From positions 34,315,783-34,379,782 of the forward strand of contig CM053331.1 in NCBI GenBank assembly GCA_028583605.1: 64,000 nt of DNA, read 5' to 3'. Shown piece after piece: positions 35,244 to 46,990 of this stretch. The notes under the pieces are model-generated. The model saw only the letters and a program-made list of their open reading frames with translations. It had not been told where the DNA came from and made no database searches. Position 1 is the first letter of the stretch. Each line of letters begins with the position of its first letter. Both the position numbers and the translations under genes were made by a program. The DNA comes from Dastarcus helophoroides. Its lineage: Eukaryota; Arthropoda; Insecta; Coleoptera; Bothrideridae.

Positions 35244-36705
35244 ATGTTGTGTGTTGTATGTCTTATGTTGTATGTTGTATGTTGTACGTTGTACGTTGTA
35301 CGTTGTAGGTTGTACGTTGAACGTTGTACGATGTACGTTGTACGTTGGAGCGTTGTACGTTGTACGATAACCGTTGTACGCTGTACGTTGTATGTTGTAC
35401 GTTGTACGGTGTACGTTGTACTTTGTACGTTGTACGTTGTACGTTGTACGTTGTACGTTGTATGTTGTATGTTGTTTATTGTATGCTGGGTGTTGTATGT
35501 TGTATGTTGTATGTTGTATGTTGTATGTTGTATGTTGTATGTTGTATGTTGTATGTTGTATGTTGTATGTTGTATGTTGTATGTTGTATGTTGTATGTTG
35601 TATGTTGTATGTTGTATGTTGTATGTTGTATGTTGTATGTTGTATGTTGTATGTTGTATGTTGTATGCTGTATGTCGTTTGTTGTATTTGTATGTTGTAT
35701 GTTGTATGTTGTATGTTGTATGTTGTATGTTGTATGTTGTTTGTTGTATGTTGTATGTTGTACGTTGTATGTTGTATGTTGTTTGTTGTATGCTGTGTGT
35801 TGTATGTTGTATGTTGTATGTTGTACGTTGTACGTTGTACGTTGTACGTTGTACGTTGTACGTTGTACGTTGTACGTTGTACGTTGTACGTTGTACGTTG
35901 TACGTTGTACGTTGTACGTTGTACGTTGTACGTTGTACGTTGTATGTTGTATGTTGTATGTTGTTTATTGTATGCTGTATGTTGTATGTTGTATGTTGTA
36001 TGTTGTATGTGGTATGTTGTACGTTGTAGGTTGTACTTTGTACGTTGTACGTTGTACGTTGTAAGTTGTTTATTGTATGCTGTGTGTTGTATGTTGTATA
36101 TTGTATGTTGTATGTACATGTTGTATATTTGTACTTTGTACGTTGTACGTTGTAAGTTGTTTATTGTATGCTGTGTGTTGTATGTTGTATATTGTATATT
36201 GTATGTTGCATGTTGTATATTTGTACTTTGTACGTTGTACGTTGTACGTTGTAAGTTGTTTATTGTATGCTGTGTGTTGTATGTTGTGTGTTGTATGTTG
36301 TATATTGTATGTTGTATGTTGTATGTTGTATGTTGTATGTTGTATGTTGTATGTTGTATGTTGTATGTTGTATGTTGTATGTTGTATGTTGTATGTTGTA
36401 TGTTGTATGTTGTATGTTGTATGTTGTATGTTGTATGTTGTATTTTGTATGTTGTATGTTGTATCTTGTATGTTGTATGTTGTATGTTGTATTTTGTATG
36501 TTGTATGTTGTATGTTGTATGTTGTACTTTTTATGTTTTATTTAGTATGTTATATGTTATATTTTGTATTTCGTATTTCGTATTTCGTATTTCGTATTTC
36601 GCATTTCGCTTTTCGCATTTCGCATTTCGCATTTCGCATTTCGCATTTCGCATTTACCATTTCCCATTTCGCATTTCGTATTTCGTATTTCGTATTTCGT
36701 ATTTG
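35244..36705. repeat. Heptanucleotide array (TTGTATG / TTGTACG / TTTCGNA)
   Basis: Nearly 1.5 kb of a strict 7-bp repeat. Homogeneous blocks alternate: TTGTACG at about 35283-35460, TTGTATG at about 35462-35815, TTGTACG at about 35820-35940, and mainly TTGTATG from 36270 to 36530. The tail (about 36560-36705) shifts to TTTCGTA and TTTCGCA. A recurring composite (TTGTAAGTTGTTTATTGTATG) appears near 36061, 36152 and 36250. Because the heptamer contains no stop codon in any frame, open frames up to 490 codons arise on both strands; these are not genes. Confidence 0.97.
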
Positions 36706-36715
36706 GTGTTTTCTT

Positions 36716-38280
36716 ATTTTGTCAAAAAGTTAGAAATGTCCAAAACATCAGAAATTTTCAAAAAAAAAGAAAATATTTTAAAAAAGTCGATTTTTTCCAA
36801 AATTGTAATTTTTAACCAAAGTCGAATCCAAAAAATAAATAAATAAAAATTATAAAGAAATGAATCCAACATTATTAGAAATTGAAAGAAAAAAATTTTG
36901 AAAAAACTGATTTTTAAATTTTGAGTTTTATTTGAAAAAAGTCTGATTTTTCCAAATAAAACTCAAAATTAAAAAAAAAAAACAAAATGTTTAAATTTTG
37001 GGAAATAAGTCTAAATTTCAAGAAAAAGTCGAAAATTTGTGGTAAAAGTCGAAATTTTTAGAAAAAAGTCGAAATTTCGAAAAAAAGGTCGAATTTTCGA
37101 AAAAAAACTCGAAACTTTAGTAGAAAAATCGAAATTTGCAAAAAAAGGCGACATTTCGTAAAAAAAGTTGACATTTCATAAAAAAAGTCGAAATTCCAAG
37201 AAAAAAGTCAAAATTTTGAGAAAAAAGTCGGAAATTCGAAGAAAAGTCGAAATTTCGAAAAAAACTAGAAATTTGGAAAAAAAAGTCGAAATTTCGATAA
37301 AGAATTCGAAAATTTGATAAAAAAGTCGAAATTTCGAGAAAAGCGTCGACATTTTTAAAAAGAAGCCGAAATTCTAAAAAAAAGTTAAATTGTCAAGTTT
37401 AAAGTCGAACTTTCGAAAAAAAAGGCCGAAATTTCTAGAAAAAAGCCGAAATTTCAAGTTTAAAGACGAAATTCCAAGCAAAAAGTCGAAATTTTGTGAT
37501 TTTAGTTGAAATTTCTCTCTCTAGATTTTAAGAAAAAAGTCGAAATTTCGAAATAAAGTCGAAATTTCGAAAAAAAAGTAGAAATTTCAAAAAAAAGTCG
37601 AAATTTCTATAAAAATTCGAAAATTTGATAAAAAAGTCGAAATTTTGAGAAAAACATCGAAATTTTAAAAAAGAAAAAGAAAGTCGAACTTTCGAAAAAA
37701 AGTCGAAATTTCGAGAAAAACGCTGAATTCTTAAGTTTAAAGACGAAATTCCAAGAAAAAAGTCGAAATTTTGTGATTTAAGTCAAAATTTTGAAAAAAA
37801 GTTTAAATTTTGAGAAAAAAGTTAAAATTTCGAAAAAAAGTAGAAATTTCGAAAAAAAGTCGAAATTTCGATAAAAAATTCGAAAATTTCATAAATAAGT
37901 CGAAATTTCGAGAAAAAAGTCGAAATTTTAAAAAAGAACTCGAAATTCCGAAAAAAAAGTTAAATTGTCAAATTTAAAGTCGAACTTTGGAAAAAAAAAG
38001 TCGAAATTTCAAGAAAAAAGCTGAAATTTCAAGTTGAAAGACGAAATTCCAAGAAAAAAGTAGAAATTTGGCAATTTTAGTCGAAATTTCGAAAAAAAAT
38101 CTAGATTTTGAGGAAAAAGTCGAAATTTCGAAAAAAAATCTAGATTTTGAGAAAAAAGAAAGAAGTCTAAATGCGGAAAAAAGTCAAAATTTCGAGAAAA
38201 AGTCAAAATTTTGAAAAAGAAGTTGAAATTTTGAGAAAAAAGTCGAAATTTCAAGAAAAAGTCAAGTTTTTTTTGTATTT
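36716..38280. repeat. GTCGAAATTT-polarity satellite, left limb of the large palindrome
   Basis: This block starts with a ~270-bp landmark (AAAAAGTTAGAAATGTCC to AAAGAAATGAATCC), then about 1.3 kb of ~20-bp units. The landmark recurs at 38290 in the same orientation and four times inverted at 41.6-44.6 kb. No gene. Confidence 0.88.
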
Positions 38281-38977
38281 TGTATTTTGTCATTTTGTCA
38301 AAAAGTTAGAATTTTCAAAAAGGTAGAAATGACCAAAAAAATCAGAAATTAAAAAAAAAAGAAAACAATATTTTAAAAAAGTTGATTTTTTTCCAAAATT
38401 GTAATTATTAATAAAAGTCGAATTTAAAAAATAAATAAATAAAAATGATAAAGAAATGAATCCAAAATTTTTAGAAATTGAAAGAAAAAATTTTGAAAAA
38501 ATTCTGGTTTTTCAAATAAAACTCAAAATTAAAAAATAAACGAAAGTTCAAATTAGTATTTTCAAAAATTGTCCAAAATTACTAAAAAAGCAGAATTCGA
38601 AAAACTTGGTCATTTGTAAAAAGTAGTAAAAATCAAATTCTTAAAAGAGTAAATTTTATAATAAAAGATAAGATTTGGAACAACCAAAATGTTTTCAAAA
38701 ATTTTTAATCAGAATTTCCAAAAAAGTTTCAATTTTTTGATCTGTTTTCAAAAAGTTGAAATTTTCAGTAATTTGAAAAACAAACAAACGAAAAAAGCAA
38801 TTTTGTGGGTTCTTGAGAAAAAGTTGATATTTTGAGAAAATCTTGAATTTTTTGAATAAAAAGTTCAAATTTTCAACAAAATACGAAATTTTCAAAAATT
38901 TTGAAATTTATAAAAAGTCGAATTTGGAGAGAGTCAAACATTTTTAAAAAAGTCAGTATTTTCAATGAACATAAAAC

Positions 38978-39067
38978 ATTTCAGTCATAATTTCTGGAAA
39001 AGATATTTTCATTTTCTAAGGGAAGCTACAAAATGAAAATATCTTTTTCAGAAATTATGGCTGAAAT
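38978..39067. repeat. 38-bp-arm hairpin in the left arm
   Basis: Arms 38978-39015 and 39030-39067 pair with two differences, both G·U on the plus strand, around a 14-nt loop. The arm begins ATTTCAGTCATAATTTCTGG. The length and shape are those of a small-RNA-precursor-like hairpin, but there is no evidence of expression. Confidence 0.9.
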
Positions 39068-39327
39068 TTTTTACAGCACATTTGTAACTTTGGTTACATC
39101 GTATATCCCAGTTGTGAGTTTCAGTTTGTTCAAATATTGTAGGCAACCGCTGATACGTTTTTTATGGAACAGAAATTTTTCATTGACTTCAAATGAAAAC
39201 TTGACATTTTGATTTTTAAAATTTTGCCCCCACTCGTAAAATTCGCTCCAAATTTCAAGTTTAAACTAGATTTTTTACAAATGGAAGAATTTTCTTCAAA
39301 GGTTATCAATTTTTGGTCCAATATTTT

Positions 39328-40835
39328 AGAACATCTTATTTGGAGCGAGTTCCAAGATTGTTCAAATTTTGCAAATTTTGGGAAGACATTTATGTCAGTA
39401 TTCAGCCTAATTTGAAATATAAAATTCGAGTAACTGATGTAAAATTTGAGTAACTGATGTAAAATTCGGTCAAAACCTCTGTCGTTTATTCGGCTAAGGA
39501 AATAGCGTTACAACCCCGGCACGCGGGCCAAAGAAAATGGTGGGGAAATCGGCCCCGATAACAATCGTGGATCGCGATAACGCCTTCAAGGAATTAACAT
39601 GCCGCAATATCGGTTAGAAAAAGAAGAAAAAAAAAACACATCCGCACTGGCCGGGACCGGCGAAAACGTCTCTTGGCAACCGATACAAACACACGGAAAA
39701 GCATTGATTCTTGGAAATCCAGCTAAAACTGGAAAATAATCGATATAGCTGAAAAGCCGAATGCCTAGGCTCAGAACCGGGAAAATCAATTTTCTTATTG
39801 ACACACTCCGACGGTAATAAGGGGTAAATATTTAAACAACTGCTGGCTGGCATGAATGGGCGCTGGGTAGCGTAATTGGGGACATACAGGGCCCCCCAAG
39901 ATTGTGAGAAGTGCGGGAACAAGAAATGCCCACAAACATATACGAAAACATAAATAACAGAATGTCTTAGCTCTTGATTTTCCCATCACATTACCACTAT
40001 ATGGTCCCTTGAATTGCCCGGGATCCGCAAAAATGTTTTTTATTAGCTCCAGTCCTTATTTCTTAGTAGGTTCGACTGTGTTATCACAGAAGATTTAATT
40101 GACATTTTTAAACGAGCGAGCGTACTTGGCTAGTACTATGATGCAACCAATAATACAAGATTGGAAGATAGACAATACTAGTGACCTTTGTAATTTTGGT
40201 TACATCGTATATCGTGGTTGTGATTCTCAGTTTGCTCAAATATTGAAGCCAATCACCAACAGAATTTTCCAGTTCTCGTTGAAGCACGATAAACGAAGAA
40301 TTTTTTGATTAAACATTTTATAACTGTAGCATGTAGTATGATAATAAACGATTTTTTTTTGTAACTTCAGCTTGAAGTTGCCTAATAAATATCTGCATTT
40401 GCAAGTAATAATAAAATAATGATATATCAACTGTAAAAAAAAAAGTGTTATAGTTCATATTCTGCCACACATTATATCCTCTAGTAAGCTCTTCCTCATA
40501 GGATCGATTTCAAAACAAACAGAAGTAGTTTGAGATGAGAGATAGCTAACAGAATTGCTTAAAACTTAGCATGTGCAGTAATTACGATGTTACTTAGATG
40601 TTAATCATTTTGCCAGTTACAACACCAAACAATAATCGTTTATTCGTATTATGTAAGTTTCCTGGTGAACTTTACAAATACCACAGTAATTGAAAATAGA
40701 TATCTTCTTCCATGAGAATCAAGAGAAATACCAAATATCTAACGAATATGTTAATTCGTGTGTAGAAGATTTATAATTAAGTACAAGGTTACCTTGAATT
40801 ATCACTTACTTATTTTACGCTAGAAATTTGAAATA
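39328..40835. other. Unique core of the large palindrome, GC-richer
   Basis: About 1.5 kb not shared with the arms, with a GC-rich part at 39480-40010 (for example CCCCGGCACGCGGGCC and GGCCGGGACCGGCG). Near 40180-40260 a diverged third copy of an arm segment (TTTTGGTTACATCGTATATC, then CTCAAATATTG) occurs. One weak minus-strand open frame with a signal-peptide-like start is listed separately. Otherwise no gene is recognised. Confidence 0.55.
39795..39986 (-). CDS. Weak candidate small ORF with signal-peptide-like N-terminus
   Basis: The ATG at 39986-39984 has G at -3 and G at +4. The 63-codon frame starts MGKSRAKTF, followed by a hydrophobic stretch (CYLCFRICLWAFLVPALLTI), then a Pro/Gln segment, and stops at about 39797-39795. 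A basic start plus hydrophobic core resembles a signal peptide or anchor. There is no domain, homology or splice evidence, and a 63-codon frame can occur by chance in a GC-richer patch. Confidence 0.15.
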   Translation of the reverse strand: MGKSRAKTFCYLCFRICLWAFLVPALLTILGGPVCPQLRYPAPIHASQQLFKYLPLITVGVCQ

Positions 40836-41089
40836 TTGGACCAAAAATTCATAACCTTTGAAGAAAATTCTTCCATTTGTAAAAAATCTAGTTTAAACTT
40901 GAAATTTGGAGCGAATTTTACGAGTGGGGGAAAAATTTTAAAAATCGAAATGTCAAGTTTTCATTTGAAGTCAACGAAAAATTTCTGTTTCATAAAAAAC
41001 GTATCAGCGGTTGCCTGCAATATTTGAACAAACTGAGACTCACAACTGGGATATACGATGTAACCAAAGTTACAAAAGTGCTGTAAAAA

Positions 41090-41179
41090 ATTTCAGCCAT
41101 AATTTCTGAAAAAGATATTTTCATTTTGTAGCTTTCCTTAGAAAATGAAAATATCTTTTTCAGAAATTATGACTGAAAT
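41090..41179. repeat. 38-bp-arm hairpin in the right arm
   Basis: Mirror copy of the hairpin at 38978-39067; the arms differ at one position only. On the plus strand that difference is C·A, on the minus strand G·U, so the two copies do not favour the same transcribed strand. Confidence 0.9.
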
Positions 41180-41619
41180 GTTTTATGTTCATTGAAAATA
41201 CTGACTTTTTTTTAAATGTTTGACTCTCTCCAAATTCGACTTTTTATAAATTTCAAAATTTTTGAAAATTTCGTCCTTTGTTGAAAATTTGAACTTTTTA
41301 TTCAAAAAATTCAAGATTTTCTTAAAATATCAACTTTTATTCAAGAACCCACAAAATTGCTTTTTTCGTTTTTTTTTGTTTTTCAAATTACTGAAAATTT
41401 CAACTTTTTAAAAACTTAGATCAAAAAATTGAAACTTTTGTGGAAATTCTGATTAAAAATTTTTGAAAAAATTTTGGTTGTTCCAAATCTTATCTTTTAT
41501 TATAAAATTTACTCTTTTAAGAATTTGATTTTTACTACTTTTTACAAATGACCAAGTTTTTCGAATTCTGCTTTTTTAGTAATTTTGGACAATTTTTGAA
41601 AATACTCATTTGAACTTTC

Positions 41620-44600
41620 GTCTATTTTTTAATTTTGAGTTTTATTTGAAAAGCCAGAATTTTTTCAAAATTTTTTCTTTCAATTTCTAAAAATTTTGGA
41701 TTCATTTCTTTATAATTTTTATTTGTTTATTTTTTAAATCCGACTTTTATTAAAAATTACAATTTTGGAAAAAAATCGACTTTTTTAAAATATTGTTTTC
41801 TTTTTTTTTTTGAAAATTTCTGATTTTTTGGACATTTCTACCTTTTTGAATTCTAACTTTTTGACAAAATGACAAAATACAAAATACAAAAAAATCTTGA
41901 CGTTTTCTCAAAATTTAAACTTTTTTTTCAAAATTTTGACTTTTTCTCGAAATTTTGACTTTTTTCCGCATTTAGACTTCTTGCTCAAAATTTCGACTAA
42001 AATTGCCAAATTTCTACTTTTTTCTTGGAATTTCGTCTTTCAACTTGAAATTTCAACTTTTTTTCTTGAAATTTCGACGTTTTTTTTGAAAGTTCGATTT
42101 TAAATTTGACAATTTAACTTTTTTTTTCGGAATTTCGGCTTCTTTTTTAAAATTTCGACTTTTTTCTAGAAATTTCGACTTATTTATGAAATTTTCGAAT
42201 TTTTTATCGAAACCGACTTTTTTTCGAAATGTCGACTTTTTCGGAAATTTCGACTCGAGTCACAAAATTTCGACTTTTTTTTTGGAATTTCGACTTTAAA
42301 ATTGAAATTTCAACTTTTTTTACGAAGTGTCGACTTTTTTTGGAAATTTTGACTTTTCTATAAAAATTTCGAGTTTTTTATCGAAATTTCGACTCTTTTT
42401 CGAAATTTCGACTTTCTTTCGAAATTTCGACTTTCTTTCGAAATTTCGACTTTCTTCTTGAAATTTCGACTTATTTCTCAAAATCTGAACATTTCGTCTA
42501 TTTTTTAATTCTGAGTTTTATTTGAAAAATCAGACTGTTTTCAAAATTTTTTCTTTCAATTTCTAAATTTTTTTTATTAATTTCCTTATATCTTTTATTT
42601 ATTTATTTATTAGATTCGCCTTTTGTTAAAAATTACAATTTTGGAAAAAAATTGACTTTTTAAGATATTGTTTTCTTTATTTTTGAAAATTTCTGATTTT
42701 TTAGACATTTTTACCTTTTTGAAAATTCTGACTCTTTGACAAAATAACAAAATACAAAAAAAATTTGCCTTTTCCTAAAACTTTCTCAGAATTTAAATTT
42801 TAAAATTTTTTTTTAAAATTTTGACTTTTTCTCGAAATTTTGACATTTTTTCCACATTTAGACTTCTCTCTCACAATTTGGACCAAAATCGCCTAATTTC
42901 TACTTTTTTCTTGGAATTTCGTCTTTCAACTTGAAATTTCAGCTTTTTTTCTCGAAATTTCGATTTTTTTTTCGAAAGTTCGACTTAAAATTTGACAATT
43001 TAACTTTTTTTTCGGAATTTCGGCTTCTTTTTTAAAATTTCGACCTTTTTTTCGAAGTTTCTACTTTTTTTCGAAATTTCGCCTTTTACCTTCAAATTTC
43101 GACTTTTTTTCGAAATTTCAACTTTTTTTTTTGTTTTTTTCAATTTATTTAACATTATTATTATCATTATTCAACTTTTTTCTCAAAATTTAGACTTTTT
43201 TTCGAAATTTCGACTTAAATCACAAAATTTCGACTTTTTTCTTGGAATTTCGACTCTAAACTTAAAATTTCAACTTTTTTTACGAAATGTGGACTTTTTT
43301 TGGAAATTTCGACTTTTCTATCAAAATTTCGAGTTTTTTCATCGAAATTTCGACTTTTACCTCAAAATTCGACTTTTTCTTGAAATTTAGACTTATTTCT
43401 CAAAATTTGCACATTTCGTCTATTTTTTAATTTTGAGTTTTATTCGATTCAAATTTTTGTCTTTCAATTTCTAAAAGTTTTGGATAAATTTCTGTTAAAT
43501 TTTTATTTATTTATTTTTTAGATTCGACTTTTGTTAAAAATTACAATTTTGGACAAAATCGACTTTTTTAAAATATTTTTTTCTTTTTTTTTGAAAATTT
43601 CTGATTTTTTGGACATTTCTACCTTTTTGAAAATTCTAACTTTTTGACAAAATAACAAAACACAAAATACAAAAAAATTTTGACTTTTTCTTGAAATTTC
43701 TTAAAATTTAAACTTTTTTTTCAAAATTGTGACTTTTTCTCGAAATTTTGACTTTTTTTCCACATTTAGACTCCTTTCTCAAAATTTCGACTAAAATCGC
43801 AAAATTTCGACTTTTCTCTTGGAGTTCCCTCTTTCAACTTGAAATTTCAGCTTTTTTCTCGAAATTTCAATTTTTTTTCGAAAGTTCAACTTTAAACTTG
43901 ACAATTTAACTTTTTTTCTGAATTTCGGCTTCTTTTTTAAAATTTCGACTTTTTTTCGAAATTTCGACTTTTTTATCAAATTTTCGAATTTTTTATCGAA
44001 ATTTCGAATTTTTTTCGAAATTTCTACTTTTCTTCGAAATTTCGACTTTTTTCTCAAAATTTAGACTTTTTTCAAAATCTCGACTAAATCACAAAATTTC
44101 GATTTTTTCTTGGAATTTCGTCTTTAAACTTGAAATTTCAGCTTTTTTACGAAATTTCTACTTTTTTTTTTGGAAATTTTCTATCAAAATTTCGAGTTTT
44201 TTTATCGAAATTTCGACTCTTTCGAAATTTCGACTTTCTTTCGAAATATCGACGTTTTTCTAAAAATTTCGACTTTTACCTCAACATTTCGCCCTTTTCT
44301 TGAAATTTCGACTTATTCCCAAAATTTCAACATTTCGTCTATTTTTTAATTTTGAGTTTTATTTGAAAAATCAGACTTTTTTCAAAATTTTTTCTTTCAA
44401 TTTCTAAAAATTTTGGATTCATTTCTTTATAATATTTATTCATTTATTTTTTAGATTTGGCTTTTGTTAAAAATTACAATTTTGGAAAAAAATCGACTTT
44501 TTTAAAATATTGTTTTCTTTTTTTTAAATTTCTGATTTTTTGGACATTTCTACCTTTTTGAAAATTCTAACTTTTTGACAAAATAACAAAACACAAAATA

Positions 44601-45360
44601 CAAAAAAATTTTGACTTTTTCTTAAAATTTCGACTTTTTTCTCAAAATTTAAACTACTTTTTCAAAATTTTGACTTTTTCTCCAAATTTTGACTTTTTTT
44701 TCACATTTGGACGTTTTTCTCAAAATTTCGACTAAAATCACAAAATTTCGACTTTTTTCTTGGAATTTCGTCTTTAAACTTAAGAATTTAGCGTTTTTCT
44801 CGAAATTTCGACTTTTTTTTCGAAAGTTCGACTTTAAATTTGACAATTTAACTTTTTTTCGAAATTTCGGCTTCTTTTTTAAAATTTCGATGTTTTTCTC
44901 AAAATTTCGACTTTTTTTATCAAATTTTCGAATTTTTATAGAAATTTCGATTTTTTTTTTGAAATTTCTACCTTTATATCGAAATTTCGACTTTATTTCG
45001 AAATTTCGACTTTTTTCTCAAAATCTAGATTTTTTTTCGAAATTTCGACTTTTTTCTCAAAATCTAGATTTTTTTCGAAATTTCGACTTAAATCACAAAA
45101 TTTCGACTTTTTTCTTGGAATTTCGTCTTTAAACTTGAAATTTCAGCTTTTTTCTAGAAATGTCGGCTTTTTTTTCGAAAGTTCGACTTTAAACTTGACA
45201 ATTTAACTTTTTTTCAGAATTTCGGCTTCTTTTTAAAAATGTCGACGCTTTTCTCGAAATTTCGACTTTTTTATCAAATTTTCGAATTTTTTATCGAAAT
45301 TTCGACTTTTTTTCGAAATTTCTAGTTTTTTTTCGAAATTTCAACTTTTCTTCGAAATCC
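41620..45360. repeat. AAATTTCGAC-polarity satellite with ~900-bp higher-order units
   Basis: The landmark TCTATTTTTTAATTTTGAG recurs near 41621, 42497, 43415 and 44337 (about 880-920 bp). Each is followed by a ~270-bp non-satellite segment ending in TTTTTGACAAAATAACAAAA and then by ~20-bp TTTTCGAAATTTCGAC units. This is the right limb of the large palindrome, with four units against two on the left. Open frames of up to 147 codons are repeat translations. Confidence 0.9.
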
Positions 45361-46000
45361 CTCTCCCATTTTGCCCTCACTCAATTTTTGCCCCTGTCAG
45401 GTTTTTTTATATATTTTTATTTTGCCTCCGCCATTTTTCTTTTTTATGTTTTCATTTTGCCCTTTATTCCCCCCATTTTTCGCCCCCCCCCTATTTTTTT
45501 ACCCACCATTTTTCTTTTTTTATATTTTTATTTTGCTCCTTCCCCATTTTTCTTATGCCCCCCCCCCCCATTTTTTTATATTTTCATTTTTGCTTTCCTA
45601 TTTTTCTTTATATATTTTTATTTTGCCCCTTCATTTTCTCTTTTATATATTTTCTTATTGCTTCCCCTTATCCGCCCCCTCAATTTTGCCCCCTCCCCCC
45701 ATTTTGGCCCCCCCCGCCCCTCTCATTTTCTTTTTTATATATTTTCAATTTGCCTCCGCCATTTTTCTTTTTTATATATTTTCATTTTGCCTCCGCTAAT
45801 TTTCTTTTTTATATATTTTATTTTGCCCCCCCTTTTCTCCCCCCCCCCTTCATTTTTTACCAACCTTTTTTGTTTTTTAATATTTTTATTTTGCCCCTTT
45901 CCTAATTTCCTCCTCCCTCCCCCATCCCCCCATCCCCCCCGCTTGTTCTTTTTTATATATGTTTATTTTTGCAACCTCCCCTCCCCCAAAAGTACCTTAC
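45361..46000. repeat. Pyrimidine-rich repeat block
   Basis: Irregular ~50-60-bp units of the form ATTTTGCCYCCGCCATTTTT plus CTTTTTTATATATTTT, with C runs up to nine, give almost no purines except in ATAT and G of TTTTGCC. Three long overlapping open frames (up to 205 codons, Phe/Pro/Tyr/Ile-rich) are compositional. A TAAC tetranucleotide run ends the block near 46000-46025. Confidence 0.9.
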
Positions 46001-46369
46001 ACTAACTAATTAACTAACTAACTAACCTTATAATCTTAATAAGAAATTCTTAATTTCGAATTTAAAGTCGATATTTCGAAAAATAAGTGAATCTTTTTTA
46101 AAAATGTCAAAGATGCAAAAAAATTAGAATTCGAAAAATTTAAACTCGAAATATCAAAAATAAAATCAAAATTTTTAACCAACCTAAATTTCAAATGAAA
46201 ATTGAACGTCTAAACTCGGAACGTCGAAAAAAAGGTAAAAATTTCAATACTAAAGGAGGAAAATTTTGAAAACTAAATGAAAACGTTGAGTTTAAAGTAT
46301 AATTTATACAAAATAACTTAAAGATTGAGAGTTTAAACTTTTTCACAAAATTACAAATATGTCGAGCGG

Positions 46370-46990
46370 AAACAAAAAGAAAATATATAAAAGAGAAAAT
46401 GAAGGGACAAAATAAAAATATATAAGGAAAAATGAAGAAGGGCAAAAATGAAAATATAAAAAAATGGGGGGGAGGCAAAAGAAAAATGGGGAAGGAGCAA
46501 AATAAAAATATAAGAAAAAGAAGAATGATGGTTAAAAAAATGGGGTGTGCGGGAGAAAAATGGGGAAGGGGAAAAGGGGGGGCAAAATGAAAATATATAA
46601 AAAAAAATGGCGGAGGCAAAATGAAAATATATTTAAAAAAATGAGAAGGGCAAACATTGGGAGGGGGCAACATGGAGAAGGGGGCAACATGGAGAAGGGG
46701 GGTTCAAAATAGGGGGAGCAATGAGGGGGCAAAATTGGAAAGGGGATGAGGGGAAGCAAAAAGAAAATATATAAAAGACAAAATAAAGGAGCAAAATAAA
46801 GATATATAAAGAAAAATGGCAGAAAGAAAATGAAAATCTTAAAAAATGGGGAGGGGGGAAATAAAAATATGGAAAAGAAAAATTGGAGGGGACAAAATGA
46901 AAATATGAAAAAGAGAAATTGAGGAGGGGGGTTGAAATGAAAATATATAAAAAGGAAAAATTGGGGTGGTGGTGGTTATATGGGGGGGAG
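46370..46990. repeat. Purine-rich repeat block, inverted counterpart of 45361-46000
   Basis: Units of the form AAAATATATAAAAGAGAAAA plus GGGGCAAAATG repeat with G runs of up to seven. It is the same family as 45361-46000 on the opposite strand. The ~370 bp between the blocks is degenerate simple satellite. Open frames of up to 160 codons on the minus strand are compositional. Confidence 0.9.

Larger units (their letters stand above)
37900..42230. repeat. Large inverted repeat: arms >1.3 kb around a 1.5-kb unique core
   Basis: The left arm (about 37900-39327) is mirrored by the right arm (about 40836-42230). Unambiguous non-satellite landmarks are GGTTACATCGTATATCCCAG at 39092 against its complement near 41050, GCAACCGCTGATACG near 39144 against 41000, and CCACTCGTAAAATTCGCTCC near 39231 against 40917. 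Satellite polarity reverses accordingly: GTCGAAATTT on the left, AAATTTCGAC on the right. Identity by eye is high with scattered small differences. Confidence 0.93.

Noticed and set aside
35154..36846. Very long open frames (up to 490 codons plus strand, 294 minus) encoding Cys/Val/Tyr or Thr/Tyr/Asn/Gln repeats
   Set aside because: The 7-bp repeat has no stop codon in any of six frames, so open frames are automatic; no start context, splice sites or non-repeat protein sequence.
45371..46759. Overlapping Phe/Pro/Tyr-rich frames up to 205 codons
   Set aside because: Compositional products of the polypyrimidine/polypurine repeat; three frames are open at once.
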